NCBI GenBank assembly: GCA_005880165.1
Contig: VBJP01000137.1
Location: 1-6,163, forward strand
Direction of reading: 5' to 3'
DNA length: 6,163 nucleotides
DNA from: Chloroflexota bacterium
Lineage (GTDB): Bacteria > Chloroflexota > Limnocylindria > QHBO01
The stretch's first letter is position 1, and the number at the start of each line of letters is the position of its first letter. Below the pieces are notes generated by a model that was not told where the DNA came from, ran no database searches, and saw only the letters and a list, made by a program, of their open reading frames with translations. Positions 1 through 6,126 of this stretch are shown here, piece by piece. A program made the position numbers and the translations under genes.

Positions 1-713
1 TAAATGCGTTCTTCGATGCGGCGGGTGATCTCGCTCATGTCGACCGCTTCGATCCGCATCCCCAGGTAGCGCTCGAAAAAGTTCTGGTCGACGATCGAGC
101 CGGCGATACCCATGGAGGTCCCGCCGAGGCTGAGATAGGACTTTCCCCGCATGAGGGCCACCGCCAGGCCAGCGCGAGTGAACCGCAGCAGCTTCTCGGC
201 GACGTCCGGGGGAACCGTCGCGTCGCCGGCATCCTGGACGTCGTGACCGTAGATCCCGAACGCGGGAAGTCCCTTCTGGGCATGCGCAGCAAGGACTGCG
301 GCAAGGTAGACCGCGCCCGGCCGCTCCGTCCCGTTGAATCCCCAGACGGCTTTCGGGCTGAGCGGATCCATGTCCATCGTTTCCGAGCCGTAGCACCAGC
401 ACGGCGTGACGGTGATGGAGAGGCCCACGCCCTCGCGCTTGAAGAGGTCCGCGGCCTGCGCCGCCTCAACGACCCCGCCGATACAGCTGGCCGGAACGAC
501 GCACTCTGCGGGCCGCCCATCCGGGTATCGCAGGTTCGCGCTGATCAGTTCCGCCGTCGCGCGGGCCATCCCCATGGTCTGGTCCTCCAGCGACTCGCGG
601 ATCCCGCGGCGCCGGCCATCGATCGCCGGTCGGATGCCGATCTTCGGCCATCCGCCAACGTATCGCGAGGCTCCCCGCTCGCTTCTGGTTGCGGCCTCCT
701 GCATGGTGGTCAT
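1..713 (-). CDS. fucI: L-fucose isomerase, N-terminal part (cut by window edge)
   Basis: This enzyme interconverts L-fucose and L-fuculose (and often D-arabinose and D-ribulose) in the cytoplasm, usually as a Mn-dependent hexamer. The frame stays open from ATG 713 to the window edge, giving 237 complete codons of a protein normally near 590 residues. Conserved FucI blocks, compared with E. coli FucI from memory, are KIGIRPAIDGRR (24-35), TPCWCYGSETMDMDP (103-117), WGFNGTERPGA (124-134), YGHDVQDA (155-162) and a GGTSMGIAGSIVDQNFFE stretch near residue 205. What is visible is domain N1 and part of N2. The metal-binding Glu, Asp and His lie beyond the edge, so catalytic competence cannot be checked. 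There is an N-terminal extension of about 16 residues relative to E. coli. ATG 713 is preferred over the in-frame ATG at 704 because AAGGAG lies six bases before it. The gene starts 22 bases after fucU ends. Confidence 0.95.
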   Translation of the reverse strand, partial: MTTMQEAATRSERGASRYVGGWPKIGIRPAIDGRRRGIRESLEDQTMGMARATAELISANLRYPDGRPAECVVPASCIGGVVEAAQAADLFKREGVGLSITVTPCWCYGSETMDMDPLSPKAVWGFNGTERPGAVYLAAVLAAHAQKGLPAFGIYGHDVQDAGDATVPPDVAEKLLRFTRAGLAVALMRGKSYLSLGGTSMGIAGSIVDQNFFERYLGMRIEAVDMSEITRRIEERI

Positions 714-719
714 CGCCCT

Positions 720-725
720 CTCCTT
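720..725 (-). promoter_or_regulatory. Ribosome binding site of fucI
   Basis: AAGGAG on the minus strand, six bases before ATG 713. It decides between the two in-frame ATGs (713 and 704), since the second would be 15 bases from this site. Confidence 0.75.
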
Positions 726-735
726 CCCGTGCCGG

Positions 736-1155
736 TCACGCCGGCGGCACAACGCCAATGGTCAACAGGATGTTCGCGTACAGGCGCCGCTCCCCTGTCG
801 CCATCGCCAGGGCCAGATCCGGCCCCCGGGCCATGTCGTAGAAGTCGAACCGATTGAGCCGCTGGAGCTCGAGGCCCGGCAGCTGCGCGCGAAAGTCGGC
901 GAAGATGTCGGGCTCTTCGTCGGTGTCCGGGCCCATCACGTGGGCCGCCTCGATTGGGATCGCGTCGATGAGCACCGCCAGCACCTCGGTCACGCGCACG
1001 AGGTCGGGTGCGAGGTTGAGATAGACCCGCCTCGCACTCGCGGAGGAACGCGTCACCAGCGGATAATTGCCATCGGCGATGAGCACCTGGGCGCCGTGGC
1101 CAGCCCCGCCTAGCGCCTCGAGGACCTCCGGATGGATCAGCCGATACCTCAACAC
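736..1155 (-). CDS. fucU: RbsD/FucU-family sugar mutarotase, probably acting on L-fucose
   Basis: Proteins of this family speed the interconversion of sugar anomers in the cytoplasm, which feeds the form used by the next enzyme. The 139-residue length fits the family (about 130-150). The N-terminal motif GHGAQVLIADGNYP (19-32) carries the family His20 and Asp28. The C-terminal part has NRFDFYD (101-107) and GERRLYANILLTIGV (121-135), matching the FucU pattern GER-x-x-Y-x-N-ILL. E. coli FucU, E. coli RbsD and the human homologue, as recalled, have Asp two residues after His20, whereas this protein has Ala22. It may therefore belong to a separate subgroup with the GHGxxVLIADGNYP motif. The fucose assignment rests mainly on the adjacent fucI. 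The start is GTG at 1155. A weak GAGG overlaps the TGA of the upstream repressor gene, 12 bases away, which suggests translational coupling. The stop is TGA. Confidence 0.85.
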   Translation of the reverse strand: MLRYRLIHPEVLEALGGAGHGAQVLIADGNYPLVTRSSASARRVYLNLAPDLVRVTEVLAVLIDAIPIEAAHVMGPDTDEEPDIFADFRAQLPGLELQRLNRFDFYDMARGPDLALAMATGERRLYANILLTIGVVPPA

Positions 1156-1167
1156 GCCGATCTCGCC

Positions 1168-2262
1168 TCAGAACCGCCGGGCTGATTCGACGCCACCGGC
1201 GCCAAGCTGAATGGGTTCGGCTATGGCCGGTGACGGGACCCGTCCGAGCGCCTTGTCCACCCGTGGTGGCGCGGTCGACCGCCTCACGACGAAATCGACG
1301 GGCAGGATGATCGAGCGCCGTTTCGGTCGCCCCCCGCCTGCCAGCCGTTCGAGCATGAGCTCGGCGGCCTGCTTCCCCATCTCATAGGCGCGCTGCTCAA
1401 CCACGGTGAGGAACGGGTCCACGATCCAGTCCTCAGGGAGGTCATCGAACGCGACGACGGACATGTCCTCGGGCACGCGCAGGTTCGCCTCGCGGAGGGC
1501 TCGGATGGCACCAAACGCAATGAAGTTGTTCGCGCCAAAGAAGGCCGTCGGCCGCGGAGACACCTTGAGCAGGCCCCGAGCCATGCGCAGCCCGCCTTCC
1601 ACGCCGAAGCCCTCGTAGCGTACGAGCCGCTCGGTGTATGGGATACCGGCCTCCGTCAGCGCGCGCCGGTAACCGCTCACCCGATCCGCCGAGGTCGAGA
1701 TGTTCCGTCCGCCGCTCAGCATCCCGATACGACGGTGCCCCAGCTCGATCAGGTGTCGGACAAGCTGGAACGCCCCTGCCTCTGAGTCGGAGCGAACCTC
1801 GTCAACCCGCGGCGACTGGACGCGGCGGTCGAGGACCACCACCGGTACCCGATGCGACCGCAGCATCCGGAGCGAGGCCCCTGAGCTGCTGGAAGGCACC
1901 AGCAGGACTCCATCGATCTGGCGCTGGATGAGCATCCGCAGGTAGTCGATCTCGTCGGATTCCGACTCATCGGTATTGCAGAACATGAGGGCGAACCCGT
2001 TCGCCGCGGCAACGTCCTCGACGCCGCGCGCGATGGTGGTGAAGAAGGGGTTCGTCAGGTCCGATAGAACAAGCGCGACCGTCCTGGTGCGCTTCGAGCG
2101 TAGATGACGCGCGAGGACATTTGGGACGTATCCGAGCTCCTCGACGGCTCGCTCGACACGGGCGCGCGTCCCCCGGCTGGCGTACCCGGAGCTGTTGATC
2201 ACGCGCGAGACTGTCATGGTCGAGACGCCGGCGCGGCGCGCCACGTCTCTGATGGTGCTCAT
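1168..2262 (-). CDS. LacI-family transcriptional regulator, likely repressor of this operon
   Basis: A 364-residue sugar-responsive DNA-binding protein. The N-terminal helix-turn-helix is classic for LacI/GalR: TIRDVARRAGVSTMTVSRVI (3-22), with specificity residues Thr15 and Met16 in the recognition helix. Next comes the hinge NVLARHLRSKRT (48-59), in which Leu54 matches the residue that inserts into the central CG step of the operator. Residues from about 61 to 330 form a periplasmic-binding-protein-like sensor domain: VALVLSDLTNPFF, a DGVLLVPSS segment, GHRRIGMLSG, a GANNFIAFGAI segment and VVAFDDLPEDW. The last 31 residues or so (334-364) extend past the usual end and look unstructured. 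The gene sits inside the operon between transport and catabolic genes, so it is probably autoregulated. ATG 2262 gives the standard MSTIRDVA start, but no good Shine-Dalgarno precedes it. The effector is unknown. L-fucose or a derivative is inferred from context. Confidence 0.95.
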   Translation of the reverse strand: MSTIRDVARRAGVSTMTVSRVINSSGYASRGTRARVERAVEELGYVPNVLARHLRSKRTRTVALVLSDLTNPFFTTIARGVEDVAAANGFALMFCNTDESESDEIDYLRMLIQRQIDGVLLVPSSSSGASLRMLRSHRVPVVVLDRRVQSPRVDEVRSDSEAGAFQLVRHLIELGHRRIGMLSGGRNISTSADRVSGYRRALTEAGIPYTERLVRYEGFGVEGGLRMARGLLKVSPRPTAFFGANNFIAFGAIRALREANLRVPEDMSVVAFDDLPEDWIVDPFLTVVEQRAYEMGKQAAELMLERLAGGGRPKRRSIILPVDFVVRRSTAPPRVDKALGRVPSPAIAEPIQLGAGGVESARRF

Positions 2263-2296
2263 GGAATCGCCGAGCCTGTCTGTGTTGGGGATGCAA

Positions 2297-2330
2297 GCGA
2301 GGAGCTGGCCGCAGGCGGACAGCCCCTCGC
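2297..2330 (-). promoter_or_regulatory. Strong intercistronic RNA hairpin between binding-protein and repressor genes
   Basis: In the minus-strand transcript, GCGAGGGGCTG pairs with CAGCTCCTCGC over 11 pairs, one of them G-U. The 12-base interior TCCGCCTGCGGC can add three more pairs (CCG with CGG) and a four-base loop. The hairpin begins 31 bases after the TAG of the binding-protein gene and ends 34 bases before the repressor ATG. It is followed by TTGCATCCCC and not a U run, so it is not a typical intrinsic terminator. By analogy with stem-loops after binding-protein genes in other ABC operons, it may protect the upstream mRNA from 3' exonucleases, or attenuate transcription. The pairing is seen directly, and the role is inferred. 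Confidence 0.6.
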
Positions 2331-2361
2331 CATGTTCAACAACGGCCCTGGTGGCGAGCTG

Positions 2362-3339
2362 CTACTTGTACAGCACCGCCTGGATCTGAGGGTCGTTGAT
2401 GTTGGACTTGTCGTACCAGAAGAAGCCGGTGTCGATCGTCTTGGGCTGTGACTCGCCCTTGATCGCCTTCACGGCGGCCTTCACGCACTGCTCGCCGATG
2501 CCAATCGGGTTCTGGGTGATGGCGCCGAGCATGAGTCCGCTGTTGATCGCATCGATCTGGGCCTGACCGGAGTCATAGCCCACCACGGCGATCTTGCCGG
2601 ACTTGTTCAGCTCCTTGACCGCGTTGATCACGCCGATCGCCGAACCCTCATTGGCGCCAAAGAAACCCTTGATGTCTGGATTGGCCTGGATCATGGCCTT
2701 GGCGAGGTCTGCGGACTTGAGCTGATCACCACCGCCGTACTGCGGGCCGATGATCTGGATGTTGGGATACTTGGCCTTCATCTCCTTCAGGAAGCCATCC
2801 CGGCGGTCGATGCCGGTGCGGCTGGTCTGGTCATGGACAATGAGGCCGACCTTCCCGGAGCCTCCGATCGCTTCCGCCAGCTTGTCCGCGGCCTGCCCTG
2901 CAGCAGCGATGTTGTCCGTGGCGGCCGTGGTCACCGGGATGTCGCTGTCAACGCCGGAGTCGAAGCCAATGACCGGGATCTTGGCGTCCTTGAACTTCTG
3001 AAGCAGCGGGATGGCCGCCTTACTGTCAAGCGCTGCGAAGCAGACGGCGGCCGGGTGCTTGTCGTACTCGGCCTGCAGCATGTCCATCTGCTGATCGACC
3101 TGCGACTCGGAGGCAGGGCCTTCGAAGTTGACGGTCACGTTCTCCTTGGCCGCCTCCTGTTCGGCGCCTTTCTTGACCGCCTGCCAGAACTGGTGCTGGA
3201 AGCCCTTCGAGACGATTGGGATGTAGGGCTTGGCCGTACCGCCGCCACTGGCGGATCCGCTTGCGCCGGTGTTCGACGAGCATGCCGCGAGAACCAGCGC
3301 CGCTGCGCCGAGGATCGCGAAGAACCGTTTCGACTTCAT
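2362..3339 (-). CDS. Sugar ABC transporter substrate-binding lipoprotein (CUT2 family)
   Basis: This 325-residue extracytoplasmic protein captures the sugar and delivers it to the membrane permease. The N-terminus is a lipoprotein signal peptide: MKSKRF, a hydrophobic core, then the lipobox LAAC with the lipidated Cys at 20. A Ser/Gly-rich linker (21-34) follows. The rest is the two-lobed type I periplasmic-binding-protein fold of the RbsB group, with KGFQHQFWQAVKKGAEQEA (45-63), IPVIGFDSGVDSD (121-133), an SRTGIDRRDGF segment (173-183) probably at the ligand cleft, a GFFGANEGSAIG segment near 230 and VVGYDSG near 252. The substrate cannot be read from the sequence. L-fucose is inferred from fucI and fucU in the same operon. 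ATG 3339 has a strong AAGGAG four bases before it, suggesting high translation, as is usual for binding proteins. The 101-base gap to the permease gene shows no convincing terminator. The stop is TAG. Confidence 0.95.
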   Translation of the reverse strand: MKSKRFFAILGAAALVLAACSSNTGASGSASGGGTAKPYIPIVSKGFQHQFWQAVKKGAEQEAAKENVTVNFEGPASESQVDQQMDMLQAEYDKHPAAVCFAALDSKAAIPLLQKFKDAKIPVIGFDSGVDSDIPVTTAATDNIAAAGQAADKLAEAIGGSGKVGLIVHDQTSRTGIDRRDGFLKEMKAKYPNIQIIGPQYGGGDQLKSADLAKAMIQANPDIKGFFGANEGSAIGVINAVKELNKSGKIAVVGYDSGQAQIDAINSGLMLGAITQNPIGIGEQCVKAAVKAIKGESQPKTIDTGFFWYDKSNINDPQIQAVLYK

Positions 3340-3343
3340 GGTG

Positions 3344-3349
3344 CTCCTT
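3344..3349 (-). promoter_or_regulatory. Ribosome binding site of the binding-protein gene
   Basis: AAGGAG (within GGAAGGAG) on the minus strand, four bases before ATG 3339. It is clearly stronger than the sites before the ATPase, permease and repressor genes, in line with the excess of binding protein these systems need. Confidence 0.75.
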
Positions 3350-3440
3350 CCCTCAGTGTTTGCCTTGCGACCGATTGCTCTGCTCCTTCACCCGGCGAGT
3401 TCTCGGCCTGGACGGACGGAAATGGACCGATGGCTGCCTC

Positions 3441-4454
3441 CTACAGCTGCTCACGGCGGCGGAGAATGTCCAGGTAGACGGCGAAGATCACCACCACGCC
3501 CGTCACCACCGTCTGCCATTCCTGGGGAACGGACATGATGCGGAGGCCGTTGGTGAGGGTGCTGATGATGAAGGCACCGATCACCGTTCCCAGGATCGAG
3601 CCCTCGCCGCCGCTCAGCGATGTGCCGCCGATGACCACCGCCGAGATCGCCTCGAGTTCGTATCCGAAGCCGAGCGAAGGCTGCGCCGAATTCACACGAG
3701 CGGCGATCATCACGCCGCCGAGGCCAGCGAACAGGCCGCCCAGGGCGTAGACGCCCGCCTTCCAGGCGTCCACGTTGACGCCCGAGAGCCGCGCCGCTTC
3801 CTCGTTGCTGCCGAGCGCGTACGTGTAGCGGCCGAGGATGGTCTTGCCCAGAACAAGGGCCGCCACGATGGCCGCCCCGAACATGACGAGCACGATGTTC
3901 GGGATGTCAAACCCCGGGATGATCGATCCCAGGAGCGAGCCCATGAATGCATTGTTGAACTCCGGGGAGCTTGTGAAGTAGATCGGCGCCAGGCCGGAGA
4001 TCACCAGCGCCAGGCCGCGGGCCACGTTAAGGGTGCCGAGGGTGGCGATGAAGGGCGGCAGCTTGAGACGGGCGACGAGCAGCCCGTTGCCGAGACCGAC
4101 GACGCCGCCCGTGCCGATACCCGCGAGGATGCCCACGGGCAGGGGCATGCCCAGGTTGGTGACCACGACGCCGGTCATCACCGCCGAGAGGGTCATGACC
4201 GTGCCAATCGACAGGTCGATGCCCGCCGTGATGATGACGAACGTCTCTCCCAGTGCCAGGACGCCGACCACCGCGGTCGCGATCAGGATGCCTATGGCGT
4301 TGTCGAACTGGCGGAACTCCGGAGAGGCGATTGAGAAGAAGACGATGATCAGGATCAGCGCTCCGAACGCCAGGAAGCGCTGGATGGCATCGCTGCGCAC
4401 CAGTGCGCCTGGACGTCCGAAACGGCCGAGCGAGAAGGCCATCGCGCGCGGCAC
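3441..4454 (-). CDS. Sugar ABC transporter permease, RbsC-like (CUT2 family)
   Basis: This is the inner-membrane channel subunit, probably a homodimer working with the adjacent ATPase. Its 337 residues compare with about 320 for RbsC. The protein is very hydrophobic, with the first membrane segment at about 27-43 and further segments throughout. Family motifs are ETFVIITAGIDLSIGT (70-85), the cytoplasmic coupling-loop motif GSNEEAARLSGV (215-226), which should contact the ATPase, and IGGTSLSGGEGSILGT (275-290). A short basic N-terminal tail (1-26) precedes the first segment. The start is GTG 4454. The codon directly before it in frame is TGA, so the gene cannot begin further upstream. ATG 4442 (codon 5) is the alternative. 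Neither has a good Shine-Dalgarno; only GGA lies five bases before the GTG. The gene starts 34 bases after the ATPase gene ends, so translational coupling is plausible. The stop is TAG. Confidence 0.95.
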   Translation of the reverse strand: MPRAMAFSLGRFGRPGALVRSDAIQRFLAFGALILIIVFFSIASPEFRQFDNAIGILIATAVVGVLALGETFVIITAGIDLSIGTVMTLSAVMTGVVVTNLGMPLPVGILAGIGTGGVVGLGNGLLVARLKLPPFIATLGTLNVARGLALVISGLAPIYFTSSPEFNNAFMGSLLGSIIPGFDIPNIVLVMFGAAIVAALVLGKTILGRYTYALGSNEEAARLSGVNVDAWKAGVYALGGLFAGLGGVMIAARVNSAQPSLGFGYELEAISAVVIGGTSLSGGEGSILGTVIGAFIISTLTNGLRIMSVPQEWQTVVTGVVVIFAVYLDILRRREQL

Positions 4455-4488
4455 TCAGATCCGTTCGTTCATGCGGCTCGCTGGGGCG

Positions 4489-6000
4489 CTACGCCGCGAT
4501 CGCCTGGCGCTGGGTGGCGTAAGCCATGATCCTTTCCTGCGTGGCCTCGGCGGCGGTCAGCTCGCCGGTGATTCGGCCCTCGCACATCACGATGATGCGA
4601 TGGCTCATGCGCAGGATCTCGGGCAGCTCCGAGGAGATCATGATGATGGCCTTGCCCTCGTGGGCCAGATCGTTCAGCAGCCGATAGATTTCGCTTTTCG
4701 CTCCGACGTCGATGCCGCGGGTCGGCTCGTCGAAGAAGAGGATCTCTGTCTCCGCCGTGAGCCACTTGGCGACAACCAGCTTCTGCTGCGTGCCGCCCGA
4801 CAGGTTTCGCGCCTTTTGTCGCAGCGACGGCGTCTTGATCGCCAGGTGCTTGACCTGGGCAACCGCGGTCGCTCGAGTCATGCCGGCCCGCACCATTCCG
4901 AGGAATCCAACGAAGCGGCGGAATGCCGCCAGCACGATGTTGGTCTCCACGTCGAGCGCCAGCGCCAGGCCGTAGCGCTTGCGATCTTCTGAGAGGTAGC
5001 CGATGCCGTAGCGCACCGCATCGTTCGGGGTGGTGATGCGCCGGCCCCTGCCACGCACGAGGATCTCGCCCGATTCGGGCCGATCCGCGGCGAAGACGGC
5101 CCGAGCGACTTCGGTACGTCCGGCCCCCACCAGCCCCGCGAAGCCAACGATCTCGCCCCGGCGCACCTTGAAGCTCACGTCGCGCACCATGCGGCCGCGG
5201 TTCAGGCCGCGCACCTCGAGCAGGACCTCGGGATCCGGATGCTCGGGAACCTCCGGCGTGGCCTCGAAGATCGTCCGCCCCACCATCATGCTAATGATCC
5301 GGTCGATGGGCGCCTCGTCGGTCCGTACCGTGTCGATGTATCGCCCGTCGCGCATGACCGTCACCCGGTCGGAGATCTGCTTGAGCTCTTCCAGGCGGTG
5401 CGAGATGTGGATGACTCCGGCGCCTTGCTCGCGGAAGCGGCGAATGATGCGGAAGAGCTCGCGAATCTCCGTATCTGTCAAGGCGGCAGTCGGCTCGTCC
5501 ATGATCAGCACGTTGGAGTCGAAGGACAGCGCCTTGGCGATTTCGACCATCTGCTGCTGCGCGACGGCGAGGCGCCCGACCCTGACTCGCGGGTCGAGGG
5601 CCAGGTGCATGGTCTCGAAGAGCGCCCGCGCCTGGGCGTTCAGCTCGTCCTCGTCGAGGATGAAGGACGGGTTCGCGCGAGGCTCGCGACCGATGAAGAT
5701 ATTCTGCGCCACGGTCAGATGGGGCATCAGGTTCAGCTCCTGATGGATGATGCTGATGCCGAGGTTCTGCGCGGCGCGCGGCGAGTCGATCTCGACCGGC
5801 TCGCCCTTGATCCTGATCTGTCCAGCATCCCTGTGGTACACGCCCGCCAGGATCTTCATGAGCGTCGACTTGCCGGCTCCGTTCTCGCCCACGAGCGCGT
5901 GGACTTCACCACTTCGGAGCTCAAATCGGCAGTCGGCGAGGGCATGGACTCCAGGGAAGTCCTTGCTGATCCCATCCATCTCGACCAGGGTCTCGCCCAT
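4489..6000 (-). CDS. Sugar ABC transporter ATP-binding protein, RbsA/MglA-like (two ATPase domains)
   Basis: This cytoplasmic subunit hydrolyses ATP to drive import. From ATG 6000 it has 503 residues, the usual size for the family. Domain 1 has Walker A GENGAGKST (38-46), Q-loop Gln87, a degenerate signature RLAVAQQQ (143-150), Walker B VLIMDEPT (164-171) and H-loop His201. Domain 2 has the family's altered Walker A GLVGAGRTE (289-297, Lys replaced by Arg), the signature LSGGTQQK (400-407), Walker B ILFFDEPT (420-427) followed by RGIDVGAK, and Glu458 where the H-loop His would be. This asymmetry is normal for RbsA/MglA proteins. The frame is open up to ATG 6096, which would add 32 residues. 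ATG 6000 is preferred because MGETLVEMDGISKDFPG matches where relatives start, and because ATG 6096 lies in the operator at the predicted transcription start. The Shine-Dalgarno before 6000 is weak. The stop is TAG. Confidence 0.93.
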   Translation of the reverse strand: MGETLVEMDGISKDFPGVHALADCRFELRSGEVHALVGENGAGKSTLMKILAGVYHRDAGQIRIKGEPVEIDSPRAAQNLGISIIHQELNLMPHLTVAQNIFIGREPRANPSFILDEDELNAQARALFETMHLALDPRVRVGRLAVAQQQMVEIAKALSFDSNVLIMDEPTAALTDTEIRELFRIIRRFREQGAGVIHISHRLEELKQISDRVTVMRDGRYIDTVRTDEAPIDRIISMMVGRTIFEATPEVPEHPDPEVLLEVRGLNRGRMVRDVSFKVRRGEIVGFAGLVGAGRTEVARAVFAADRPESGEILVRGRGRRITTPNDAVRYGIGYLSEDRKRYGLALALDVETNIVLAAFRRFVGFLGMVRAGMTRATAVAQVKHLAIKTPSLRQKARNLSGGTQQKLVVAKWLTAETEILFFDEPTRGIDVGAKSEIYRLLNDLAHEGKAIIMISSELPEILRMSHRIIVMCEGRITGELTAAEATQERIMAYATQRQAIAA

Positions 6001-6058
6001 GGCCCGCTCATCGGTCGAGCCCGTGCCAGCCGGTGCGAGGGAATGGTCGTTGACGGGT

Positions 6059-6064
6059 CCTCCT
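6059..6064 (-). promoter_or_regulatory. Perfect Shine-Dalgarno sequence without a usual start codon
   Basis: AGGAGG on the minus strand, in the leader of the ATPase gene. Four bases later, in the ATPase reading frame, is GTC (6052-6054), not GTG or ATG. The next usual in-frame start is ATG 6000, 58 bases downstream and too far for this site. Its role is unclear. Confidence 0.45.
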
Positions 6065-6081
6065 GCCGCCGGCCGATCGTG

Positions 6082-6095
6082 TGTTACCGGTAACA
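6082..6095. promoter_or_regulatory. LacI-family operator 1 (perfect 14-base palindrome)
   Basis: TGTTACCGGTAACA is a perfect inverted repeat with a central CG step, the form expected for LacI/GalR-family operators. It lies at the predicted transcription start of the operon. The likely ligand is the LacI-family regulator encoded at 1168-2262. The palindrome is seen directly; binding is inferred. Confidence 0.8.
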
Positions 6096-6098
6096 TGA

Positions 6099-6110
6099 GT
6101 TATCGGTAAC
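6099..6110. promoter_or_regulatory. LacI-family operator 2 (imperfect palindrome)
   Basis: GTTATCGGTAAC matches the core of operator 1 at 11 of 12 positions and keeps the central CG step. Its centre is 16 bases from the centre of operator 1, about one and a half helical turns. It overlaps the predicted -10 element, so binding there would block RNA polymerase. Confidence 0.7.
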
Positions 6111-6126
6111 CTAACGCAGCTGTCAA
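6099..6126 (-). promoter_or_regulatory. Predicted sigma-70-type promoter of the operon
   Basis: The minus strand reads TTGACA (6121-6126, a perfect -35), a 16-base spacer, then GATAAC (6099-6104, four of six matches to the -10). The predicted start of transcription is near 6091-6094, inside operator 1. The -10 is part of operator 2. This arrangement fits simple repression of the whole six-gene operon. Confidence 0.6.

Noticed and set aside
35..520. 161-codon open frame on the minus strand within the fucI region
   Set aside because: It is in the wrong frame relative to fucI, whose true frame is open across the same region and matches the family closely. The Arg/Ser-rich translation is typical of a frame-shifted read.
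243..1113. Overlapping plus-strand open frames opposite fucI and fucU
   Set aside because: Antisense of well-supported genes. They are Arg/Pro/Ala-rich with no domain features.
1667..1674. GGTAAC half-site inside the repressor gene as an extra operator
   Set aside because: There is no opposing half at the right distance, so it does not form the palindrome seen at 6082-6095.
2297..2330. The hairpin as an intrinsic terminator
   Set aside because: The stem is strong, but the transcript continues TTGCATCCCC with no U run, and the following repressor gene has no evident promoter of its own.
3340..3440. Possible hairpin around CGAGAACTCG in the gap between permease and binding-protein genes
   Set aside because: The central loop would be only two bases, and extending the stem needs a bulge. 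It is too weak to call a terminator or regulator.
3216..4334. 372-codon open frame on the plus strand, opposite the permease and the binding-protein start
   Set aside because: It is very rich in Asp, His, Arg, Glu and Ala, as expected when hydrophobic GC-rich membrane-protein codons are read backwards. It crosses two genuine genes and an intergenic gap and resembles no family.
5030..5743. 237-codon open frame on the plus strand, Ser/Arg/Thr-rich
   Set aside because: Low-complexity shadow of the ATPase gene. No family resemblance and no supporting ribosome site.
5239..6093. 284-codon open frame on the plus strand opposite the ATPase gene
   Set aside because: It is the antisense of a clearly conserved ATPase with intact motifs. 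The translation has no recognisable domain and ends in the promoter region.
6001..6096. 32-residue N-terminal extension of the ATPase from ATG 6096
   Set aside because: The ATG is in the operator palindrome at the predicted transcription start with no Shine-Dalgarno, and the added residues resemble nothing in the family. It is kept only as an alternative start.
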